From contig NZ_BSTD01000004.1 in the NCBI RefSeq assembly GCF_030269325.1, positions 918,925-982,924 on the forward strand: a DNA stretch of 64,000 nucleotides, in the 5' to 3' direction. Shown piece after piece: positions 42,979-51,246 of the stretch. Under the pieces are notes generated by a model. That model made no database searches. It was given only the letters and a program-made list of their open reading frames with translations, and had not been told where the DNA came from. This stretch comes from Amycolatopsis sp. NBRC 101858. GTDB lineage: Bacteria > Actinomycetota > Actinomycetes > Mycobacteriales > Pseudonocardiaceae. A program made the translations under genes and the position numbers. Position 1 is the stretch's first letter, and each line of letters opens with the position of its first letter.

Positions 42979-45090
42979 GTGACTGTTCCCCATCCCCGCG
43001 GTGACGACCCGCGGCAGAAGCCGTCCGCCGAACGTGCGGCGAGACGGCTCGGCACCCTGGCACGCAAGTGGGGCTACCTGATCAGCACGACCGCGTACCT
43101 GCCGCACACGCCCGAAGAGATCGAGCGCGAGCTGGCGGTGCTCGTCGCACGGCTGTTCGAGGCGGTCGTGAGCGACCCGCCGGAGCTGGAGGAAGCGGCG
43201 GCGGTGGGTGCCCGGCTCGTCGAGCTGCGCTGCGTCGGCGCGGACAGCCTGCGCCGCAGCCTCGAGGTGCTCGGCAAGGCCCTGCTGCGCGAGCCGGAGC
43301 TGCGCCGGGTCGACGGGCTGGCCGAGCGGGTCGTACTGGTGCTCGGCGCGCTCAGTTCGGGCTACGGCGAGACGCTGCGCGAAGACATCCAGAAGCGCCA
43401 GGAAGCCCTGAGCCGGGCCCTGCTGAAGGTCGAGCAGGAGACGCGGCAGAAGCAGGTCATCACGCGCGCTCAGTTCGAAGAGGTGTTCTCCGGCTCCGCC
43501 AGCGGCGTCGCCCTCACCGAGCTGGACGGCCGCGTGCTGCGTGCCAACGCCGCGCTGGCCAAGACGCTCCAGCGCACGCCGGCCGAGATCGCCGCGATGA
43601 CGCTGTTCGACCTGGTGCACCCGGAGGAGGTCGGCGAGCTGCGGGAGGCCTACGGCGAGCTGGTCGCCGGCCGGCTGCACCGGCTGCGCGTCGGACGCCG
43701 GCTGGTCGGCCGGGACGGCGAGCCGATGTGGGCCACCTTCGCCGCGTCGGTGATCCGCGATGCGGTCGGCGCGCCCCGGCAGCTGATCACCATCGTCGAC
43801 GACGACACCGAGGTGTCGCTGCTGCAGCGGCGCTTGTCCCACCAAGCCCTGCACGACGTGCTCACCGCGCTGCCGAACCGGCAGTTCTTCAGCACCCGCC
43901 TGGAGAACCTGCTGCGCGAAGCCGACGCGTCGCGCGGTGTCACGCTCTTCCACCTCGACCTCGACGGCTTCTCGCAGATCACCGGCGGGCTCGGCCAGGA
44001 CCTCGGCGACCGGGTGCTGCGCGGGGTCGCCGCGAAGCTGAAGACGGTCTTCGACGGCGAGAAGGCGCTCATCGCGCGGCTCGGCGGCGACGAGTTCGGC
44101 GTGCTGGTCCAGAACACCGCGGACACGCCGGGCGTCCTGACGCTCGTCCGCCGGATCACCCACGAGCTCGCGGAGCCGGAGTACGTGGACGGGCACCGCG
44201 GGGTCGCGGTGTCGGCCAGCATCGGCGTCGTGCACCGGCCGCCCCGCGACATCACGCCGGCCGAGCTGCTGCGCGCGTCGGACCTGACGCTGCGCCGCGT
44301 GCAGCGGGCCGGGGCGCAGTGGGGCCTGTTCGACCGCGAGCTGGACCGCCGCGACCGCCACGAATTCGGCCTGGCCGCGGCGATGGCGGGCGCGTGGGAG
44401 ACCGGCGAGATCGAGGTCGGCTACCGGCCGCTGGTGGCCGTGGTGGGCGGCGCGGTCCTGGGCGTCGAGGCGCGGCTGCGCTGGAACCACCCGGTGGAAG
44501 GCGTGCTGGCGCACGAAACCTGCGTCCGGCTGGCGGGGGAGACGGGGCTGGCGCTGCCGCTGGGCACGTGGCTCCTGCGCACGGCGGTCGAGCAGATCGC
44601 CGCGGCCGGCGTGGCCGTGCCGCTGACCGTCGAGCTGACGGCGCACCAGGCCGCTGACCCGGAGCTGGTCGGCGAAATCCGGGGCGTGCTGGAGTCGAGC
44701 GGCCTGGCGCCGGAGCGCCTGCGGCCCGGCTTCCCGGCCGCGACCCTGCTCGCGGACTCCGGCGATGCGGCGGACAACCTGAAGGTGCTGGCGGAGATCG
44801 GCGTGGGCGCGGAGATCCACGAGTTCGGCGCGGCGGCCGACGTGACGTGCCTGGTCGACATGCCCACGCGCACGGTCCGCTTGGCGGCCGACGTACTGGC
44901 CCACCGCAACCACCCGCTGGTGGCAGGCTCCCTGGCAGCCCTGATCGACGCGGCCCACGAGGCCGGCGCGGTGGTATCGGTGACGGGCGTGGACGACGAG
45001 GCCCAGGCGGAGTGGTGGCAGGAGCGCGGCGCGGACGTGGCTTGCGGGCCGTTGTACACGGCGCTGCCGGGTGGCTTGCCCGCCTGCTGA
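42979..45090 (+). CDS. PAS-GGDEF-EAL protein with degenerate EAL
   Basis: 703 residues, cytoplasmic c-di-GMP protein. Helical N-terminal domain (1-150), PAS domain (about 165-275), GGDEF domain with intact GGDEF at 369-373 and no RxxD inhibitory site just before it, then an EAL domain in which the signature is E497-A498-R499 and the DDFGxG catalytic segment is missing (HEFGAAADV). So it probably synthesises c-di-GMP, with the EAL part serving only for binding or regulation. GTG start. Its 3' end is duplicated downstream (45209 onward). Confidence 0.88.
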   Translation: MTVPHPRGDDPRQKPSAERAARRLGTLARKWGYLISTTAYLPHTPEEIERELAVLVARLFEAVVSDPPELEEAAAVGARLVELRCVGADSLRRSLEVLGKALLREPELRRVDGLAERVVLVLGALSSGYGETLREDIQKRQEALSRALLKVEQETRQKQVITRAQFEEVFSGSASGVALTELDGRVLRANAALAKTLQRTPAEIAAMTLFDLVHPEEVGELREAYGELVAGRLHRLRVGRRLVGRDGEPMWATFAASVIRDAVGAPRQLITIVDDDTEVSLLQRRLSHQALHDVLTALPNRQFFSTRLENLLREADASRGVTLFHLDLDGFSQITGGLGQDLGDRVLRGVAAKLKTVFDGEKALIARLGGDEFGVLVQNTADTPGVLTLVRRITHELAEPEYVDGHRGVAVSASIGVVHRPPRDITPAELLRASDLTLRRVQRAGAQWGLFDRELDRRDRHEFGLAAAMAGAWETGEIEVGYRPLVAVVGGAVLGVEARLRWNHPVEGVLAHETCVRLAGETGLALPLGTWLLRTAVEQIAAAGVAVPLTVELTAHQAADPELVGEIRGVLESSGLAPERLRPGFPAATLLADSGDAADNLKVLAEIGVGAEIHEFGAAADVTCLVDMPTRTVRLAADVLAHRNHPLVAGSLAALIDAAHEAGAVVSVTGVDDEAQAEWWQERGADVACGPLYTALPGGLPAC

Positions 45091-45208
45091 TCGGTCAGAT
45101 CCGCACCGGCACGACCAGTCGTCGGCCGGGTAGCTGATTGGGAAGGCGGGGGCGGCCGAGGAATCGCATCGGTGGCGACGTGTGTCAGCACCGCCGGCCC
45201 CGGCCACC
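45021..45208. repeat. Tandem duplication, shortened copy A
   Basis: Shares recognisable order and sequence with copy B (45209-45463) but has lost about 67 bp in pieces. It holds the true 3' end of the GGDEF-EAL gene (to 45090) and then a decayed copy of the nitroreductase 3' end. The two copies abut at 45208/45209 in the sequence GGCCACC-GGAGCGCGG. Confidence 0.85.
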
Positions 45209-45463
45209 GGAGCGCGGCGCCGATGTGGCTTGCGGGCCGTTGTACCGGACGCTGCCGGGTGGGCTGCTCGCCTGCTGATCGGTCAGATCCGCACCAGCAC
45301 CTCGTCGAGGGACTTGCGCCGCAGGTCCGGGACCACGCAGTCGTCGGCCGGGTAGCCGACCGGGATCACCGCGAATGCGCGTTCGTTGCGGGGTCGGCCG
45401 AGCAGTTCGCCCAGGAAGCGCATCGGTGACGGCGTGTGCGTCAACGCCGCCAGACCGGCCACC
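45209..45463. repeat. Tandem duplication, copy B
   Basis: 255-bp unit containing a decayed duplicate of the GGDEF-EAL 3' end (45209-45278) and the functional 3' part of the nitroreductase gene (from 45283). Mutations in the non-coding part show that the event is older than the TetR-tail duplication near 1 kb. Confidence 0.85.
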
Positions 45464-45945
45464 TGCAACGCCGTCAGCAGCATGCCGACCGCGATGCCCA
45501 CCGACTCGTCGACGTAGTAGTGCTTGTGGACGCCGCCGCCGTCGTCGAGGGCGAAGCGTTGCTGGAACACGACGATCAGGTACGGCGCGTCGGTCAGGTG
45601 GGGCTTCACCGCGTCGGTGCCCAAAGGCCGCAACGCGTCGAGCCACTCGTCGCCGAGGCGACCGTCATAAGAGATCCGTTCCTCGGCCTCCGCCGCCGAG
45701 CGGATCGTCCGGCGCACCGAGGGATCGGTGACGAGGACGAACGTCCACGGCTGCTGGTGCGCGCCGCTGGGGGCCGTGGAGGCCACCGCGATCGCGTCGA
45801 GCACCGCGCGCTCGGGGACCGGGTCGGGGGAGAACATCCGGACCGAGCGCCGCGCTTCCATCCGCTGCCGCAGGGCGGCGGCCTCGGCGACGGCTTCGGC
45901 GGCGGGCACGCGGGCCGGCCGGTACGGGACGGGGCGATACGTCAT
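45283..45945 (-). CDS. Nitroreductase family (iodotyrosine-deiodinase-like) flavoprotein
   Basis: 220 residues. FMN-binding RQRMEARRSVRMFSPDPVPE at the N-terminus, APSGAHQQPWTF, and C-terminal GYPADDCVVPDLRRKSLDEV. The PSGAHxQPW form resembles the IYD/BluB side of the family. It reduces nitro, quinone or halogenated substrates with NAD(P)H; the physiological substrate is unknown. ATG 45943-45945. Its 3' end lies in tandem-duplication copy B. Confidence 0.87.
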   Translation of the reverse strand: MTYRPVPYRPARVPAAEAVAEAAALRQRMEARRSVRMFSPDPVPERAVLDAIAVASTAPSGAHQQPWTFVLVTDPSVRRTIRSAAEAEERISYDGRLGDEWLDALRPLGTDAVKPHLTDAPYLIVVFQQRFALDDGGGVHKHYYVDESVGIAVGMLLTALQVAGLAALTHTPSPMRFLGELLGRPRNERAFAVIPVGYPADDCVVPDLRRKSLDEVLVRI

Positions 45946-46012
45946 GCCCGGATTGTGGCGGGGAACACCGCTGCGCCATCAGGGCCGAACGTGCGATTCC
46001 CGAAGCATGGGC

Positions 46013-46027
46013 GTCCGCTATACGGAC
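46013..46027. promoter_or_regulatory. Small palindrome in divergent gap
   Basis: GTCCG-CTATA-CGGAC in the relatively AT-rich 219-bp gap between the nitroreductase and the Zn-ribbon gene. Position suggests an operator or promoter element; no regulator gene is adjacent. Confidence 0.35.
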
Positions 46028-46164
46028 AGTAAGGTGATCCTTGCCTGGATTTTTACGCCGAACGGTGCAACTCAACTAGGCCGATTGGTCCTGTCGCATG
46101 AAGTGACCTCCTCATTACCCTCCAGTAGTCAGTGGTGCCGATCACAGTCGCCGGAGGAGGCCCC

Positions 46165-46581
46165 ATGGCGTCGCGCGTCCGAGGACCCGGCTCCGAAGAC
46201 CGGCGCGAACTGCGGCTCAGGCACATCGCCGGCTGCCTGTCCTGCACCCTCAAGTGCGGGTACTGCGGGCTGCCGGTGCGGCTCACCGGACCGGGCGCGC
46301 ACCCCGGGTACGGCGTGGTCGAAGAAGTCACCGGGGAACTGGTGCTGCTGCACCGGTTCTGCCGCGGCGCGCTCGGCCGCTGCGGGACGCGGGGGTGCGT
46401 GCTGCGGCGCGCCCACCTCGGCCGCGCGACCGAGCAGTACGAAACCGGCCGCCGTCCCGGGCGCTACCAGCGCCTCGGCGTCCGCCGGTCGCCCGATCTC
46501 GATCTGTACCGGAAACACTGGCGGGTCGCGAAGATGCGGTACGCGTGCAAGGCGTGCCGCTACTACACCGGCTCGCACTGA
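46165..46581 (+). CDS. Cys-rich putative zinc-binding protein of unknown function
   Basis: 138 residues, strongly basic. Cysteines at 24, 27, 31 and 34 (CLSCTLKCGYC) plus later CRGALGRCGTRGC and a C-terminal CKAC could bind two or three zinc ions. No family is recognised. GGAGGAGG lies 4 bases before ATG 46165. It ends 30 bp before the etfD-like gene on the same strand, so the two may share a transcript. Confidence 0.65.
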   Translation: MASRVRGPGSEDRRELRLRHIAGCLSCTLKCGYCGLPVRLTGPGAHPGYGVVEEVTGELVLLHRFCRGALGRCGTRGCVLRRAHLGRATEQYETGRRPGRYQRLGVRRSPDLDLYRKHWRVAKMRYACKACRYYTGSH

Positions 46582-46611
46582 GCCCTTCCTCGAAGTACGA
46601 CCGGAGGACCC

Positions 46612-48711
46612 GTGCTCGTTCGTCTCATCCTCGGCCTGCTCATGACGGTCGTCGGCCTCGCCGTCGCCGGCAGGCGGGTCGCGTTCCTCTACCGGCTGAT
46701 CAAGGCCGGCCAGCCCGACACCAAGCGGTCGGACGACCTGGGCGCCCGCGTCTTCGCGCAGGTGCGCGAGGTGTTCGGCCAGCGCAAGCTCCTGAAGTGG
46801 TCCGTGCCCGGGCTGGCGCACTTCTTCACGTTCTGGGGCTTCGTGATCCTCGCTTCGGTGTACCTCGAGGCGTACGGCGCGCTCTTCGACGAGAAGTTCG
46901 CGATCCCGTGGATCGGCCACTGGGCGGTGCTCGGCTTCCTACAGGACTTCATCGCCGTCATGGTCGCCGTCTCGCTGGGCGTGTTCGCGGTGATCCGGAT
47001 CCGGCAGGCGCCCGAGCGCAAGGAGCGCGCGTCCCGGTTCTACGGCTCGCACACCGGCGGCGCGTGGCTGATCCTGCTCATGATCTTCAACGTCGTCTGG
47101 ACGATGTTCTTCTTCCGCGGCGCGTCTTCGGCGTCCGGCAACTTCCCGTACGACAACGGCGCGTACGTCTCGCTCGGTGTCGGGAACCTGCTCGAGCCGC
47201 TCGGGCACTCGACGACCGAGGTGCTCGAGACGGTCGGCCTGCTGCTGCACATCGGCGTCATGCTGGTGTTCCTGTCGATCGTGCTCTACTCCAAGCACCT
47301 GCACATCTTCGTGGCGCCGATCAACGTCTCGGCGAAGCGGCTGCCGGACGGGCTCGGCCCGCTGCTGCCGATGGAGTCCGGCGGCAAGCCGATCGACTTC
47401 GAGGACCCGGGCGAGGACGACACGTTCGGCCGCGGCAAGATCGGCGACTTCACGTGGAAGGGCATGCTCGACTTCTCGACGTGCACCGAATGCGGCCGCT
47501 GCCAGTCGCAGTGCCCGGCGTGGAACACCGGGAAGCCGTTGTCGCCCAAGCTGCTCATCATGAGCCTGCGCGACAACCTCTTCGAGGAGGCGCCCTACAT
47601 CCTCGCCGGCACCGAGCACGAGGAGGCGCGCCCGCTCGTCGGGACGGAGGCCGACAACGGCGTCATCGATCCGGACGTCCTCTGGTCGTGCACCACCTGC
47701 GGCGCGTGCGTCGAGCAGTGCCCGGTGGACATCGAGCACGTCGACCACATCGTCGACATGCGCCGCTACCAGGTGATGATCGAGTCGGCGTTCCCGACCG
47801 AGCTGGGCGGGCTGTTCAAGAACCTGGAGACCAAGGGCAACCCTTGGGGCCAGAACAACTCGGAGCGGCTGGCCTGGACGAAGGACCTCGGCTTCGACGT
47901 CCCGGTGTTCGATGGCGAACTCGCCGACGACGTCGAGTACGTCTACTGGGTCGGCTGCGCCGGCGCGTTCGACGACAACGCCCGCAAGACCGTCCGCGCC
48001 ACGGCCGAGCTGCTGCACATCGCCGGCGTGAAGTACACGGTGCTCGGCAAGGAGGAGTCCTGCACGGGCGACCCGGCGCGGCGCGCGGGCAACGAGTTCC
48101 TGTTCCAGATGATGGCGCAGCAGACGGCGGAAACGCTCAACGCGGTGTTCGAGGGCCGCGAGCCGCGGCTGCGCAAGATCGTCACGACGTGCCCGCACTG
48201 CCTCAACACGCTGAGCCGCGAGTACCCGGACCTGGACGGGCACTACGAGGTCGTGCACCACACGCAGCTGCTCAACCGCCTGGTGCGCGGCGGCCAGCTG
48301 ACGCCGGTCAAGGCGGTCGAGGACGGCCCCAAGGTCACCTACCACGACCCGTGCTACCTCGGGCGCCACAACAAGGTCTACACGCCGCCCCGCGAGCTGG
48401 TCGGGGCGACGGGCGCGACGCTCGAGGAGATGCCCCGCCACGCGGACCGCGCCCTGTGCTGCGGCGCGGGCGGCGCCCGCATGTGGATGGAGGAGCAGAT
48501 CGGCAAGCGCATCAACCTGGAGCGCGTGGACGAAGCGATCGCGACCGACGCGGAGACGATCGTGACGGGCTGCCCGTTCTGCCGGGTGATGCTGACCGAC
48601 GGGCTGGTGCAGCGGCAGAGCGAGCAGAAGGCCGAGAACGTCGACGTCCGCGATGTGGCCCAGCTGCTGCTGGAACGGGTCAAGGCGCCGGAGGTCGCAC
48701 CCAAGCCCTGA
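46612..48711 (+). CDS. etfD: Membrane Fe-S oxidoreductase, EtfD-like
   Basis: 699 residues. N-terminal half: about six membrane helices of the nitrate-reductase gamma type (heme b). Then two [4Fe-4S] motifs (CTECGRCQSQCP and CTTCGACVEQCP) and two CCG domains (ESCTGDPARR with TTCPHCLNT; DPCYLGRHN with LCCGAGG and TGCPFC), as in heterodisulfide-reductase subunit D. The mycobacterial homologue (Rv0338c, EtfD) passes electrons from ETF to menaquinone in fatty-acid oxidation, and that role is inferred here. GTG start. Full length. Confidence 0.88.
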   Translation: MLVRLILGLLMTVVGLAVAGRRVAFLYRLIKAGQPDTKRSDDLGARVFAQVREVFGQRKLLKWSVPGLAHFFTFWGFVILASVYLEAYGALFDEKFAIPWIGHWAVLGFLQDFIAVMVAVSLGVFAVIRIRQAPERKERASRFYGSHTGGAWLILLMIFNVVWTMFFFRGASSASGNFPYDNGAYVSLGVGNLLEPLGHSTTEVLETVGLLLHIGVMLVFLSIVLYSKHLHIFVAPINVSAKRLPDGLGPLLPMESGGKPIDFEDPGEDDTFGRGKIGDFTWKGMLDFSTCTECGRCQSQCPAWNTGKPLSPKLLIMSLRDNLFEEAPYILAGTEHEEARPLVGTEADNGVIDPDVLWSCTTCGACVEQCPVDIEHVDHIVDMRRYQVMIESAFPTELGGLFKNLETKGNPWGQNNSERLAWTKDLGFDVPVFDGELADDVEYVYWVGCAGAFDDNARKTVRATAELLHIAGVKYTVLGKEESCTGDPARRAGNEFLFQMMAQQTAETLNAVFEGREPRLRKIVTTCPHCLNTLSREYPDLDGHYEVVHHTQLLNRLVRGGQLTPVKAVEDGPKVTYHDPCYLGRHNKVYTPPRELVGATGATLEEMPRHADRALCCGAGGARMWMEEQIGKRINLERVDEAIATDAETIVTGCPFCRVMLTDGLVQRQSEQKAENVDVRDVAQLLLERVKAPEVAPKP

Positions 48712-48714
48712 CGC

Positions 48715-50214
48715 TCACTGGTCGACGGCTTTGATCGTCGCGCAGAACCCTTCGATGGCGGCGAGGTCCTGCTCCGGGACCTCCTCGCCGGAGAAGTGCA
48801 TCAGCTCGTTGCGGATGTTCTTCGCCTTCGTGAGGAGGTCGAGGAAGGTCTCGTGGTCGAGCGGCCAGTTCAGCAGCTCGAACCGCTCCGGGAGCTCGAG
48901 CATGCGGACGTAGCTGCCGAAGGTCGGGTTGCTCGCCCACTTCGGTGTCGCCCGCTCGATCACTTCCTCGGGCAGGCAGCGCCGGGTGTGCCGGCGGATG
49001 CGCAGTTCCGCTTCCTCCAGCAGGGAGAACGGCCGGGCGAGCGTGCCGAACTGGCGGGCGAGGTCGTTGGCGGTCACGACGCCGATGAGCCGCCGGCGGT
49101 CTTCGCCCCGGACGAAGACGTAGCCGCGGCGGTAGATCTCGTCGATCTGCGCGAAGAGCTCGTCGTCGAAGTCGATGACCCGGACCTGGGTGGTGGCGTC
49201 CCGCAGGGTCGGCTCGGGGTTCGTCAGCCGGGCCTTGCCGATCGACTCCCAGCTGACCGCGCCGACGTAGAACCCGTCCTCGTCGACGACCGCCAGCTGG
49301 GAGTAGTTCTTGGCCAGCATGAGCGTCACGGCGGTGGCGAGCGGCTTCCCGGCCGTGACCGCCTCGATGGCGGGCTTCTCCGGCAGGACCGCGCGCACCG
49401 TCCACTTCGTCGGCAGGTCGTCCAGCGCGTCGACCTCGGGTGGGTCCGCCGCGGAGTCGGCCGTGCCCGGTTCGTCGGCGATCGGGACGAGTTCGACGAC
49501 GGCGTCCATCCGGGCCGTGGTGAACGGCGGCTTGGTCGTGACGCCGTGCTCGGCCAGCTCGGACTGCACGGTCACCAGCGACGTCGCGGTGCGCCGCCGG
49601 TAGCTCCACAGGGCCAGCAGGTCCCGGACGGTCAGCTTCACGGGTGCCGCACCGGTCTCGACGGCTTCCCACAGGTCGGCCTGGGTGGCATCGGGATCGA
49701 GGCTCGCCGCGGCGTGCTGCCAGCCCGGGTCCGCCCGGCCGGCCGCGACTTCCCCGATCCGCCGGGCGGCCTCGTGCCGGCTCAGCCGGCAGACCGTGAG
49801 CAGGGAACCGAGGCTGCCGCGCAGGTCGGGTTCGAACTCGCCGGGGGCGATGCCGGTCCGGAGCCACCGGACGGGCCGGGCGTGCCGGCAGTCCGGCGCC
49901 GCGTCGGGGCGGTAGTGGTAGGACCCGGTGATCTCCCCGATGGCGAACTGCCGCACGTTCTTGAGCGGCATGACGACGAGGTCGCCTTCGCTCATCTCCC
50001 GGTAGAAGCGCCACAGCTGCCCGGCCCAGTTCCCGACCACGTAGTTCGACCGCTGCGGGTAGCACTCCCGGAGGCCGGCCTCGAGCGCGTCCTTGCTGCC
50101 GAACCCGCCGAGCGCGGGGACGCCACCCCAGCCGACGATCGCGAGACCTTCGGCGAGGGCCTCCTGGTCGCGCTCGCCTTGCCGGCCCGCGCGGACCTGC
50201 CATGCTGACTTCAT
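48715..50214 (-). CDS. PUA/EVE-like reader - CBS pair - HEPN-like fusion protein
   Basis: 499 residues in one frame. Residues 1-153 match the N-terminal PUA/EVE-like domain of Mrr-type restriction proteins (VGNWAGQLWRFYREMSEGDL, FAIGEITGSYHYRPD, SLGSLLTVCRLSRHEAARRI). Residues 190-245 look like a small helical or winged domain. Two CBS repeats follow (about 271-330 and 345-393). The C-terminal helical region carries R468-x4-H473 (RNELMH), the HEPN ribonuclease signature. No PD-(D/E)XK nuclease is present. ATG 50212-50214 with GGGAGA. Function unknown: a modified-DNA or nucleotide-sensing RNase toxin is an inference. Confidence 0.7.
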   Translation of the reverse strand: MKSAWQVRAGRQGERDQEALAEGLAIVGWGGVPALGGFGSKDALEAGLRECYPQRSNYVVGNWAGQLWRFYREMSEGDLVVMPLKNVRQFAIGEITGSYHYRPDAAPDCRHARPVRWLRTGIAPGEFEPDLRGSLGSLLTVCRLSRHEAARRIGEVAAGRADPGWQHAAASLDPDATQADLWEAVETGAAPVKLTVRDLLALWSYRRRTATSLVTVQSELAEHGVTTKPPFTTARMDAVVELVPIADEPGTADSAADPPEVDALDDLPTKWTVRAVLPEKPAIEAVTAGKPLATAVTLMLAKNYSQLAVVDEDGFYVGAVSWESIGKARLTNPEPTLRDATTQVRVIDFDDELFAQIDEIYRRGYVFVRGEDRRRLIGVVTANDLARQFGTLARPFSLLEEAELRIRRHTRRCLPEEVIERATPKWASNPTFGSYVRMLELPERFELLNWPLDHETFLDLLTKAKNIRNELMHFSGEEVPEQDLAAIEGFCATIKAVDQ

Positions 50215-50368
50215 CGTTCTCCCGGTTCCCTGGACCCGAACTGGCTTACGCACCCAGTCGGCCGAGGGACGATGATCGTCGCCCGAACGCCGACCTGTTC
50301 ACCCGATCGCGCGCATCTTTTCAGCGCGCCGCTGCTCTGTCCGGAGTCAGGACCGGGTGGGAGGGGCG

Positions 50369-50923
50369 ATGGGGCAGCGGGAGCAGGCGACGATCGAGAC
50401 GCTCGGCGGCGCGGTCGCGCGGCTGGAGGTGCGGCGGGGCTCGTGGCTGGTCGGCCGTGTCCCCGAAGCGGACCTGAAGCTGTATTCGGACCGGGTGAGC
50501 CCGCGGCACGCGTGGCTCCGGCGGGACGCGCGCGGTACCTGGGTGGCCGACGCCGGCTCGCGCGCCGGCACGCTCGTCAACGGGGAGGCGCTGGCGCCGA
50601 GGCAGGCACGGTTGCTGCGCGACGGCGACCGGGTGTCCTTCGGGCCGATCACCACCGTCTTCTCGGACGTCGGCGCGATCGGCGACGAGCAGCCGGTGTT
50701 CGCCGTGGTCCCCGCCGAGCGGACCGGCACCGTCGCGCTGGTGGCCGGGCCCGTCCTGGTCGTCACCGGGTTCGCGCTCGGGGCGGTGCGGGTGCTGCGG
50801 CACTTCGGCGCCGGACCCGAGCTCGGGCTCGCCCTGCTGGCGGCGGGCCTGCTGGTGACCGTGCTCGGCCTCGCGTTCGCGCGCCGGCGGAAGGCGCGGC
50901 CACGCCGCTTCGGCGGCAGGTGA
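50369..50923 (+). CDS. FHA-domain membrane protein
   Basis: 184 residues. N-terminal FHA domain (about 20-95) with the phosphothreonine-binding residues GR, S and RHA in VGRVPEADLKLYSDRVSPRH; then two membrane helices at about 122-143 and 150-170 and a basic C-terminal tail. The FHA part would face the cytoplasm and dock phosphorylated partners of Ser/Thr kinases. No kinase is adjacent. ATG 50369 with GGGAGGGG. Confidence 0.82.
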   Translation: MGQREQATIETLGGAVARLEVRRGSWLVGRVPEADLKLYSDRVSPRHAWLRRDARGTWVADAGSRAGTLVNGEALAPRQARLLRDGDRVSFGPITTVFSDVGAIGDEQPVFAVVPAERTGTVALVAGPVLVVTGFALGAVRVLRHFGAGPELGLALLAAGLLVTVLGLAFARRRKARPRRFGGR

Positions 50924-50940
50924 ATCCGCGCGGGAACCCA

Positions 50941-50974
50941 CCGCCCCGGGGAGCCGTCTCCCGAGGGCGGTTTT
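50941..50974 (+). terminator. Terminator after the FHA gene
   Basis: Stem CCGCCC/GGGCGG plus GGGAG/CTCCC with a small internal bulge and a CCGT loop, followed by TTTT. Located 17 bp after the stop codon. Confidence 0.8.
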
Positions 50975-51146
50975 CGTTGCGCCGACCGGGTGGCCGTGCG
51001 GTGAATCCCGCGTGGCCACCGGTGAAAAACGTTCCGGACACCCTCCTATTCGGACGACTTCCCCCGCAGGTCGCGGCGTTGCCGGTGACCGCCCGACTAC
51101 GCCCCGTCAGACTCCCCGGTGCGTTTACAACGTTCCGGCAACCGCC

Positions 51147-51175
51147 TTGACAGGGCCTGTGGTACGTACCACTCT
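51147..51175 (+). promoter_or_regulatory. Probable promoter of the das-like operon
   Basis: TTGACA at 51147-51152 is a perfect -35 hexamer; a CACTCT-like -10 lies 17 bp further. The GTGGTACGTACCAC palindrome falls between the two, ideally placed for repression. Confidence 0.55.
51159..51172. promoter_or_regulatory. GntR/DasR-like site 1
   Basis: Perfect 14-bp palindrome GTGGTACGTACCAC. It shares the GTGGT/ACCAC arms of DasR sites but not the central TCTAGA, so it may bind DasR or another GntR protein. Confidence 0.55.
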
Positions 51176-51186
51176 AACCCCAACAT

Positions 51187-51198
51187 TGGTCTACACCA
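51187..51198. promoter_or_regulatory. DasR-like site 2 (dre)
   Basis: TGGTCTACACCA, one base from the symmetric core TGGTCTAGACCA of the DasR responsive element. It lies 48 bp upstream of the binding-protein start. The DasR regulator itself is not in this window. Confidence 0.75.
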
Positions 51199-51246
51199 TT
51201 TGGGGCGCCTGGCCACGGTGGCCGGGCATGGAAAGGACGGCATCGA

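Larger units (their letters stand above)
50924..51246. other. 323-bp gap: FHA terminator and das promoter region
   Basis: Holds a terminator (50941-50974), then about 170 bp with no recognised element, then the promoter and DasR-like sites of the sugar operon (51147-51198). No small gene with a convincing ribosome site was found. Confidence 0.7.

Noticed and set aside
48715..50214. Annotation as a plain Mrr restriction endonuclease
   Set aside because: Only the N-terminal reader-like part matches; no D-(D/E)xK catalytic core is present after residue 153.
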